From contig CM044488.1 of assembly GCA_024364805.1 (NCBI GenBank), forward strand, positions 48,092,137 to 48,155,820: a stretch of DNA of 63,684 nucleotides. Reading direction: 5' to 3'. The position numbers and the translations under genes are program-made. This document shows, piece after piece, positions 25,701 to 37,500 of this stretch. Within the stretch, counting starts at the first letter, position 1. Each line of letters starts with the position of its first letter. The notes under the pieces were generated by a model. It was not told where the DNA came from, did no database searches, and saw only the letters and a program-made list of their open reading frames with translations. The DNA is from Euprymna scolopes. Lineage: Eukaryota; Mollusca; Cephalopoda; Sepiida; Sepiolidae.

Positions 25701-28700
25701 ATTTAAAGGATGTTCACATCCCACTCAATAAATGGGTTGCCATGATTGGACGATGAGCAACAACCTTTGGCCAATGAAAAGGGGCCTTATAAAGAGGATA
25801 AGGTATGAAAAAGAAGATTTATCAGAAAGGGAGGTAACTCTTTTTTTTATATATAGTAGAACAGTTCGAGTAGCAGGTTTAGTTCACCATGTAAAAGACC
25901 TAGTCAGAGATGGGTTACTTTGGAAATCCATTTCTTAAAGCTGTCCAATATGTTCCAACATGTTAAATCAAATATGAAGATGATCTTTTTTTGTTGTTTT
26001 ACTATTTTTAAATTGAATGAACTGAATCTAAGAAGTATGTTTTATATTTCTGTATTACTTGTTAGGCGTCATGAGACCATTTTGTACATACCTATGTATG
26101 TTATTGTAAACTGATACTAATTTTTTATAAAATTGCTTTACCAATAAATGCTTTAGGATTCGTTTTTCTTTTGTTTTTTTATGCCTTTTGAGATTTGAAC
26201 CTGCAATTTTAGATATTAGGTCATGGCTATTATATGCCTAAAAGGATTGTCTATAGATGAATACTTAATTTCATAAAATTTCTATTGCTAAACCGTTTCA
26301 TATTGGTATAAGTCTGTCCATGTACTTCCATGCTTCATGGTCCTAGATATGACCTTAAACTATGTCTGATGGTGAAGCCCCAGCTTGCAGGCTTTGGGGG
26401 AGTGTGGTGCCACCCTTTAATTGCCATTGCTCCCAGGTCCACTCTGACCCGGAGTGGTAGTACCTGTTAGGGTCACAACTATGGGTTAAATAAAAACGGA
26501 TTTGAAAAAACAAATATACTCTATTAAAAAATTTTTTTTAAATCACTGGATTTGGCATTAAATAACCTGAAAAAGGGTTGATCTGCCATAAAACAAAAAC
26601 AACCAATCCATGCTTCATTTCTTCTGTATTAGTGGGGTGTTTAAATCTTTTGTTAAATGTGATTCTTTATTCTTCTTCAGAGCAATATCCAGAACATGGC
26701 AAAGAAAGAGTAGTATAAAAACCTATCTGGAATCTGTTTCCTCAATTAAATTTTTCACTTTTTTTTTGTAGATTTAATTCCACGTGAAAATGCTGAGGCA
26801 TGGTTAAAATATTTAAAGAATGAGTTTCCTGTTATTCCATTTAAAACATCTTTGCAGAAACAGAAATCAAATTTGGTAATTATTTTTATTTTTTTTAATT
26901 TCAGGTGCTTCTATATTCGAATAATAAAAAAAAAATATTGAATTTCAAGCAAAACAAATGGTACTTACGTAATTGTCATGTCGCAAATATTAACAAAAAT
27001 TACGAAAACAAGTTAGAAAATTAATTAATCATGAAAAATGGCATGTGTAAAATCTAGCAATTAACTTTTAAAATCTTCCAATTCGAATTGAGGAGTTAAT
27101 AGGGGAGGTAATTAAGTTTTGAACTTCTCGGAAATCTAATGCCAAAATTCAAACAGTTAAAAAAAATTATTTTTAAAAACATCACAAATTATGTATATAT
27201 GTTATGTTTTTGTTTTCTGAATAAATTCTGTCTGCTATACATTGTTTCAACTGAGTTACTTCCCCTTTGCTTATGTCATGTGCCTCAGTGTTTAATCTTA
27301 TCAAAGTATTTTTACCCTTATTGGAACTGCTTTTCAGAAATAATTTTCTACCATATCTTTTTCCATAATTTTTGGATATGCTATTATTTGCGACATGACA
27401 ATTATGTAGATACCATTTGTTTTACTTGAAATTTAATATTTTTTTCCTGATTTAAATATAGAAACACCAATTTTTAAAACTGTTTCTTTTGTTTTTCTAT
27501 GTTTCTTTGTTTATAGTTATATGGCAGACAATTTTGAATCTGAGACTGAATTTGTCTTCTTTTTTTTTTTTTAAGTGACATTCATGCTGTAGGTCTGAAT
27601 ATTAGCAGACTTAAAAAATAAACAGTTAGCATTGAATGACTTTGCATTTCAGAAGAAATGCAAAATTGGGGGCACATATACGCAAACAATGAGTTTTATA
27701 AATTAGATAATAGTAAAACATGGTAGGTTATAGTCAGCTAATATACTTCCTAACTTCTGGCATGGCTACTACCGGAAGTGGTGACAAGTCAAATCAGTTC
27801 TTTCACTTTTATTGTTCTTCAGTATTTCTATTGTGAAGCGATTTATTGAAATAAAATATAAGAAAAGGACATTATTGAAAAGTATACAATAAAAATTAAA
27901 AAATTATGCAGATAAAAATAACAGAATTAGTCTTTATTTGTGCTTTTAATAACAAAATTAAAAAGTAAAAGTTTTATTTGAAATTTTATAAAATATATTT
28001 ATGAATTTTTAAAAATGCATTTTTTTTTTTTAATTTTAAAAATGTTTTTTATTTTAATTTATATAACAAATATATATTTATCATAGTATAAAAATAAATT
28101 ATGGAAATTAAAATAAAAAAATTTCAAAATTCATAAAAAACATGTACAATACATAATATTCCCAAAATAGTTTGAAAGATTTTTAGAAATGTTTTCAAGA
28201 ATTCTTTAAAAAAAATAAAAGTGCAAAAAGTGTTTTCAAGAATTCTTTAAAAAAATAAAAGAAGTGCAAAAAGTGTTTTCAATAATTCTTAAAGAAAAAT
28301 AATTTTGATAATTCTTAATTAAAGTAATATATAAAAAAAAACGTTTCAATGATTATTAAATAAAAGAGAAAAAGAATGATTGGAAAAATGTAATAAAAAG
28401 AAAAGAGTACATAAACAGGGGGACATATGCGTGAGAAAAAAAGCGAAATAACTGATTTGCCTTGTCACTGCTTCCAGTAGCAGCCCCGACGGAAGTTAGG
28501 AAGTACATTAACTAACTATAACCACATGGTACGATTCTCCAAAAATCTAAGAAGTCTTAATAATTTTTATAACATACAACAGTTAATGTATTGTTTATGC
28601 AACAGTAAATGATTAACTGAATCAATTATTTAAATATGTATTTCAATTTTGTTTCATGTTATTAAATCTCTTTAATTTTTTTATTTTAGAGCCAGTCTAA

Positions 28701-31494
28701 AAATGTATCCATGTGGAAAGGTTTAGAGCATAAGACGTCAAATTGCCTTGGGGCGGACATTTTGATGAAATTGCTTGGAAACTATTCTCGTAACGAAGGC
28801 ATCAAGACAGTAATTCGTGTCGGTATTGTTGGTCTACCAAACACTGGTAAAAGCAGCCTTATAAACAGCTTGAAACGTTCTCGGGTTTGTGCTGTTGGTG
28901 CTACCCCAGGACTCACACGCTCCCTGCAAGAAATTGCGTTGACCCAGTCCATCAAATTGTTGGATAGTCCAGGGGTTGTAATGTCTGCCAACCCTTCTGA
29001 TACTTCTCTAATTCTCAAGAACTGTGTCAATGTGTCTGACCTTTCTGACCCTATCCTCCCCGTTGAGGCAATCCTGCGTAGATGTAATAAGGATGAGTTG
29101 ATGCTTCGATACAATCTTCCAAAATTCCGAGATGCGTCTGAGTTCCTTGCTATTTTGGCACATAAATGGGGCTTTTTGAAAAAAGGTGGGGCCCCTATTG
29201 TTGCTAAGGCTGCCGTCATCATCCTCCAACACTGGAACAGGTTAGTATAAAGGTTTTGTTAATGTTTCATAGAATTGATTTTATAGTTTTAGAAGCACAA
29301 TGTATGAAAGTGTAATGTTTGTCAAATGTTTGTGTGTGATGTTCCTTTTTATGATTATGTGTCATGAAACTATTTTCTTTGTTCAGGAAATCTGTCAAGC
29401 TGCCACATCATCATTATATTCAGTTTAATGTCCATTTTACATGCTGGCACGTGTTTAACAGCTACATCATCACATCGTGTACACATACCTGATAGAATGT
29501 AAATGCATACTAGACACTATTCTATAGTGTCTTCGATCTCTTTGTCCAGGGGTTTGTCAGAACAACATGGCAGAGGATAGTTCACCTCACAAGTAAACCA
29601 CAGCCAAATATTCAAAATAACATAGTATTTGAAGCCTAAATAAGATCTCCTTAATATGGCTAACCCACACCGACTTAGACAAGGAGTCGTGCACTTTCTT
29701 CAAGTGATGTTACCTCAAGTAACAACACGAAACTGGATACTCCACCAGACTAGATGAATTCTTGTTCTGAAATCTGGTAAGACCAACAAAGCACTAAAAA
29801 TATATTTAACATATATAACTGATCAATTGGGGAGAGGAAAATTAATGTTCTTAACTTCTTTAATGACTCAACATTTGAGGGATAAAGGAGAACTTAAATA
29901 GAATATTAACAGATATCTGTGTATCTCATACGGAAATCAAGTGTTAGTCCCAGGAAATGGGCTCTTTGATTGATGAGGACTTTGATTGAAATTAAATGAA
30001 ACAAAAAAAACAAAACCTCTTCCCTCAGTCGACAGTCATAATGCTCTATTAGTTAGTAATGCTCTATTAGTTAGTAATGGCAGAAGTTCACTATCCATTC
30101 TTAACTCTTGAAATCACACATTCGTCTACCATTTCTACTGATCACAAATGGAATTAGACCAAAAATGCTATGGCAATATATCCTCTCCTTGAACGAATGA
30201 CATTTCAGACTATGTATTAATGCACTGTTATACTTAAAAGGTTAGTAGTTCAGAAATTGTGATTTTTATTAGAATTCTTTGTTTCAATTTGTATAATTTT
30301 TCTGTATTTAAATGTTTTTTTTTTTGTTTGTTTGTTTTGTTTTTAGTGGTAAAATTTCCTATTTTACTCACCCTCCTGAGTTAGTATCGACACACATCAG
30401 TGCCGAGATTGTCACAGAAATGGGAAAGCCTTTTGATTTGGACTCTCTGCTTCAAGATGAAACAAAAATATTGAAAAGTAAGATTCATTCCAATTTTATT
30501 ATTTACTAGTTCTCTTTGACTGTGACACAATGAGGAGACTCCTTTTTAGGGGAGCTGGGGCATCTGCATTAAAAAACCTTGTAGCAAACTTGTCTTGTAC
30601 TCATGGGGGAAATAAGCAGATACAGGCAGAGGCAGGTATTTCAAAATGTCAGAATATGCCAGCCAGGTTTGACTGACAGTTGTTTACAAAGCTTGGTTGA
30701 GTCAAAAGTATCCAAGTGCCCAAAATGTCATCTGAATTTTAAAAAAAACAAAACTTGTGCGTTAAAACGTTTATTTCTCTTTCTCATTTTCTCTCTTTCA
30801 TTCTCTTTCAATGAGGAAAGAGAGGAGAATTGAATTAGAATGTTTTAAGCAATTAGAGCCGAGGATACCGAACAAGACAGTCGCATGCTAGTGACGCTCA
30901 TAGCAGTTTGCGCCATCCGCGACAAACATGAATTTAACATCACCAAATTTAAAAGGCTCCTACTATATTTTTATTAAAAACAAACAAGCAGTCCCTGCCA
31001 TCAATCACGCTAAAATGCTGCCTGTTCAGGGCTCTACCTTGTGAGTGAAACAGTCATATTTGCGAGTGATTTTTGAAAGTGGTGACAAGAAATTATGAAA
31101 CGCTTATCTTTTGACGATTGTATTTCTTTCACTGACAATCTTCCAAGGCTTTTTTTTTTTATTGTTTTTTTTGTATAATTTAGAAAGTTGTTGAAAATTA
31201 AATCCGTCCTCTTAAAGCTGCAAAAGCACATTTAACCGTAAATGTGAAATAGTTTGTCTACAGAATCAAAACGATCATCGAATTTAAAACCCATAAAAAA
31301 GAAATTGTGGTGTTGCTAATGGAGAGGAGAGAGCAGTCAGTCACCTTAACTTTTCTATATGGACTGTTTATGTTTTGATGGTATCTTTCTTTCTAGCAAG
31401 TGATGTTAGTTTAATTAAAGAAAGCTTTCAGTAATTTATCCTTTTTTTATTAAATCACTTTAATTACTGTTGATATTGTCAAAGCGTGTGTGTG

Positions 31495-31566
<72 letters not shown>

Positions 31567-34500
31567 TGAAAATTTGGAATTAAATTCAGTAAATTAAAAA
31601 ATTTACTAAATTTATTATTCAACAAGGAATGCAAAAATTTAAAGTTTTTCCTTATTCCATGGATTTTCAAAAAATGGCTCATCTCATCAGAGGAAAGGTA
31701 TTTAACAAAATAATGTTTATAGGCAGTCATAAATTTTGCTATTTAGCACATAGATTGCAAAACTAAAAATTTCACATGAAAAGACGAAAAGAAGCTAAGA
31801 TTAAGTATTAAATATATTTGATGGAATCCTACAGAGTTTTTTCTCTCTCTTGTAGTGACCAATATTCTATTATAATTTTAATATTTTTAATACTTTTTAA
31901 TGTATTAATTTCAAATATATTGATTGTAGTGTTGAGACGATTAATCGGAATTGGAAGATTTGGGGGTATCGGAAAAATTGATGCCTATTTTCTGATGCCC
32001 AAACGATTCTTTTAATTGTCTTTTTTTATTTTATTTTTTTAAAGTAAAATCTTCCATTGCTGGTAATAATGATAAAATACTAAATATTCATTGATTTTAA
32101 ATTTCCAGTAAAGCTAAAATCGATAGATCACTCTCCACAAGTGTAATTTGACATTTTTAAATAATTTTGAGAGTCAGCTCGGTGCAATATTCTGGAGCAA
32201 TATATTTTATAAGCATTGGCACAAGCTTGATTTTCAATTAAATGTTGACTAATGGCAGATTCCAAGGCAGAAGAAGGGTGAAAATGGCGTGGCTTGCCTA
32301 GTCTAATTTCTGCCGGTATATGTAGGTTGATGTGTGTCTGCAAGTTTAAGGAGGTTTGACCCACGTAGCCAGCAGCGCACTAGCAATTAAATTGATAAAT
32401 AACATTACTTTGCATGATGTGGGGCAAACCGTTCTTAGTGACCAGGGGGAATGCAGATTTTACACTGAAAACCAACCGTAATACAACAGACGGGGAACAA
32501 TTTGTTACAGACTTAATAATACGTCTACCCAAACATTGACCAGTAACTCCAATCCAAGGTAGTTTTAAATAAACAGGACCCTTGGACGGACCCTGCGCTA
32601 TGGGAGAATTGTATTTTTCTACTTGATTAGTAATAATATAATTAATCAAATTCTCCGAATAACTATTACGAATGAAAATATCTTTGACTGTATTCAGTTC
32701 GTGTTCGAGTTTGTTGGAAGAACAAATTCTAAGGGCTCTATATACTAATGTCTTAATAAGCCCTATTTTTCTTGAGGTAGGCACACATGAGCACCAATCT
32801 ATATAAAGACTGGTGAAAGTTGGTTTGCGATAAACTATAGTAAGAAAAGAATTTTTACTATGTTCAATCAAGACATTTAGGAAAGGCAAGCAACCTTCAT
32901 TCTTTTTCTCCATAGTAAATGATAATGTTGTGTCGAGAGAATTGACATTATCAAAGAAATTTTTTGCTTCGCTCTTGAAAGCAAAGGCTGAAAAAGTGTC
33001 ATCGACATATCTAAAATATACTAGACTACCCATGACCCGTTGGGTCAGTGTGTTATATTAGCTAAGGAATTAATGTATGAGCGTGACACTTGTGACGTAA
33101 GAAAATAGTTTTTTGTGATATAACAAAAACATTTCTATGGAAGTATATTAAAATGAAAAAGAATATAAATAGATTTCTATGAGTTGTTCTGCTTATAATT
33201 GTTTATTTTTGAAAAAAAAAAAAACTTACAGCCATTGAATTATAAGTAATTTGCCATACTTATAGGTAAATGTGCATGAACAGATACCATAATACTTAAA
33301 GTTAAATTCAACTTTTGATATATCTTTTAATTTAAACGCAAAAAAAAAAAAAAATATGAGTTGGGACGCTGAAAACGTACACAGTAAAACAATACGTTTT
33401 ATTGTTGCGTTGATTATTTATTTGTAACACAAATTAAAAAAAAAAACATTTTCAGGGTTATTTATTGATTTTGGTAATGTAGAAGAAAATGTATGAATGT
33501 TTTATAAGAAAGGTGTATTAAAAAGTGGAGAATGAATTTAAAAAAAAAAATGAAGGCGGTGGGTAAATCGCCATTGTAAAATGCTCTTATAGTTGTAAAC
33601 GGGTTAAAGTAGATTTATTTGTAAGAAAATTGCGTTAAAATAACTTAAACGTAATACGGAAATGAACGATGTTAAAAATATATAGAAAGTATTAACAATT
33701 GTTTATTTGGATAATTTAAACGCAAAAAAAAAAACAATTGGGATGCTGAAAAATGTACACAGTAAAACAATATGTTTTATTGTCGCATTGATTATTTGTT
33801 TATGTACACATGCGCAACCGGAAGTCGTAAATCGGATGTTGGGTTACAACACCCGTTACAAGGTCATTTGGGTTTTATAATCATATAGATAGATTGAGGG
33901 ATTCAATATATTACTAAACAGTGTTGACTCCTAGAATCCTACAAAAATATCTGCTAATGCAGGATCCAGGGGTCTTCCCATCTGAACCCTGTCGATTTGA
34001 CTATACATAACTTTATCAAAGCTGAATTCCACTGACTTAGTACAGATCAACATGAGTTCAACAAATATATTAGGGAAAGGTGGGGGAATTAGATTGCTAT
34101 TATAAAGTGAGTCTGTACAAATACCAATCTAGCAGAACATTGGTAAATATGCTGGAAACGTCCAATAAACACATGAAGTTGTTTGCTAAACTAGATTGCA
34201 ACTTAGGTAAATTTTCAGTCAACACTCCTTAGACCAGTGACTATTGACTATTATAGAACTAGTTCATGCTCTATACACAAAATATTGCATTACCAGTTCA
34301 TTCAGGTTGATTGAATATTTATATAAGTTGCAACAATTACCTTTAAAATGACGACTTTTATACGTTTTCGGGTATGCTGTCCTGTTGGTTTTAGCGTCAT
34401 AAATTACGATATGAAAACAGAAACGATTCTCTTAATCATCGCGTAAAGACTACATTTTTGTATTATTAATGTTATCGACTTTGTTACATTAAAAAAAATT

Positions 34501-37500
34501 CATTGCCGCTTTCTTTTCTTTTCTTTTTTTTAATGTTTTGATTTAATAAAAAAATATTCTTGGTTTAAGCGTCCTAAGACATGAAAAAATGAACAGATCT
34601 TTTAGAAAAAAGAGAGTTGTTTCTCCCAGAACAATGACACATTGTAAAACAGCGCCATTAATTTACTATTCAGAATCAACAAACTCTGAACAACAACCCA
34701 TGTTAAGCCAGCACGTCATAGATTATCTCTCTTATAATATGAAGATGCTACAATGCCTTGTGGTTCAAAGTTTGTTGCCTCTAGATAATAAATTAATTTT
34801 ATTTTTTATTAAAACTGTATTCACTTATTTTTCATAATTTTTGGTGTGCATTAATATTTTTCACTGATAAGTTTCCTTATTTTATTTTGAACTGTATAAG
34901 CACATAGAAATTAAAATTTGAGATAACTAATAAGAGAAATAAAATTTTTTACTAATTGATCTTTTTATTTTTTTTTTTTTGTCTCCAGCTCTTAAGCCGT
35001 ATAATCCCACTCACCTTGGAATTGAACCCTCATCGCCTGTGTCGTGCCCGATGGAAAATGATTCTGTTGAGCAATTGGTTATTTGTAATGACCCGATGAA
35101 AGATGAAAAAATGGACACTGAAAACAAGAAAGAAGTAATTTTATTTTTTAATTGATCAAGATTATTATACCTGTCTGCCTGTTCTTTAGATAACATGGCC
35201 ATAATCAAAGGGACATAATTCATCCAAACTCAACGCATTAATAGTATTAATACAGTTTCTTTATATATGTAAACAAGCATCAAACCATAACTAATATTTT
35301 TTTTGTTACAGAGTTAATTTAAATACTGTTACATACTTTTACTGTCATGGGTGCATAACATTATACATATGTACATCTTTGTAACCGCGGTTTCGTCAAT
35401 GCTTACGCTGTTGGCCCCTAGTGCTTGCTTGTTGATTGAGAACTATGTAGACGCTAATTTGGTTTTAAAGAATTTAACAAACAAGAGGCAAATCAAATTC
35501 TTGTGTGAGAAGGAGAGAGAGCGAGATTTAAAAAGAATGAATTGGAGGGAGATACCATTTGCATATACTGAGAGGCTAACTTTAAATAATTAAAAAAAAG
35601 AAAATCTAATAATATATTCAGGTTGTGAATGTTTGCCAGTTTCTGAATTGATGATGTAAGTACTGAAATATTCTTGGATATATATTCCTAAAAAGTACCG
35701 AGATGTTTTTATGTTCTTTTATATGTAATCTATATACTTACCATTTTTTGTCTTTTTTCTAGTTGGAAAATGTAACGATATCTCTTGGAGATTCCAAAAC
35801 CAATTCCACTGCCAGTTTGCCCACGACGACATCTACACTTCCAAAACCAAACAAAATGGAAGGAGAACATTTGAATAAAAATCTCAAAGAACAATACAAG
35901 AAGATGAAAAAGAAGAAAAAGAAAGCTGGTATGTGACCTATAAAATTAAAACTCTTTATTAAATAATCACACAAAACCTGTAGAGTCGGTAATAAATGCG
36001 ATAACACAGTTGTAGACTTGCAGAAGTACAGAATATTACAAATAGAGTGCATCAGAGACCATGATGACAATTTGCTGTAATCTTCATGAATATTGTCTGG
36101 ATGTGTTCATTGTTCTTGTCCAAAATTCCCCCTATATTAACAACAAGAAAAATCTGCATGATGTATGTACCTACTCGTGACAAAATGAAAAATACATTCC
36201 CAAAATTATGTAAATTGATAAGTAGTCCTTTGTTTCCTTTCTTAAAAAAAAAAAATATTTTTAAATGATTAATGGGAGTTCGTAGACATTACAAAAAAAA
36301 ATCTCGCAAGTTTAAATGGTTGTTTCTTGAGATTATTTTCAAGACAGCAATGCGAGACAGTTGCCTCTCTCTTAATCATAAAATTTGATTATTTCTCTTT
36401 AGTGAAAAATAAAGCTATTTGATCAATTTAGGTGATTATTTTTTTTTTTTTTTTAATATGATATTTTCATTCTGTCACAGATATGTACTTTATACAGACT
36501 TTTCTTTATTTTTGTTTTTGAATATATGAGAAATTCTGAACAAGAACGGAATTCATATATTCCCAAAATAGAGTAGATGACTATGACGCCATAATTTTGG
36601 GAAATGCATAGTTTTGTAAATAGGTAACTAATTATTAAAGAACAACTCAACACATGGGTATTCTCTTAAAAAAACATATAGTTAAATGTAAAAATATACA
36701 TAAAGATATAATAATAGTAAGTATTGAGGGCCACTGAAAGAAATGTTGGCAACCTTAGAATTAATGTGATACAACAAGACTCCACTCATAAATTATCAGC
36801 AGATTAAAATTAAAGATGGAATTCTTAACTTCACATTCATATATAACTGCCACACATGTCTAACAACATTTATATTCAAATTCCAAGAAATTATTAATGC
36901 TTATTCATAATAGGTAATATGATGGATCAAAATAAAATAACAAGAAAACTTATGGATAATACATACTTATATGCAGTTTCTGAATTTTTTAAAGGAGGAT
37001 TGATAATTTGAATTATTTGGACTACTGTTCTCTTCTTGAGTGTTATTCTTAAGATGCTTCGTCTGATGTAACCTTTTACCTTCTCCAGGTGTATCTGCAA
37101 ATACCCGTAGTATAATGGGTAAAGTACTAAGTAAAATTTACTTTTAAGGTTGACTAGCCTGCGTGTCCGGCATTGCCCGGGTGTTTGGAGGTGTGTGTTG
37201 AGCAAAAAAAAAAAAAAAATGGTAGTAGGCAGGCAGGCTCAAACCCGTGACGCAAAGGCAGAAAAGAAAGTGAAAGAAAATCTGACATTCTACCCCTACT
37301 CCATGACGCGACCAGAAGTTTGGACCATTAAAATTATACAAAGTGAATCCAACCGATACGATGACTTGCAAAAATGGATTGCAAAAAATCAACCCCTCCT
37401 TGTAGTAAACTGCCCAGTTGTGAGTGAATTAATGTTTTTGGCCAATTTTTCGATATTTGTCATCTGAGACGTCAAGCTTCAAAATGATACTGATCTTGTG

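Noticed and set aside
27139-27429. 96-codon frame rich in F, C, L and Y in gnl3 intron 8
   Set aside because: Composition is that expected of T-rich DNA; no motif or splice support.
28782-29222. Long - strand open frame opposite gnl3 exon 9
   Set aside because: It is the shadow of a well-supported coding exon; it has no domain and no splice partners.
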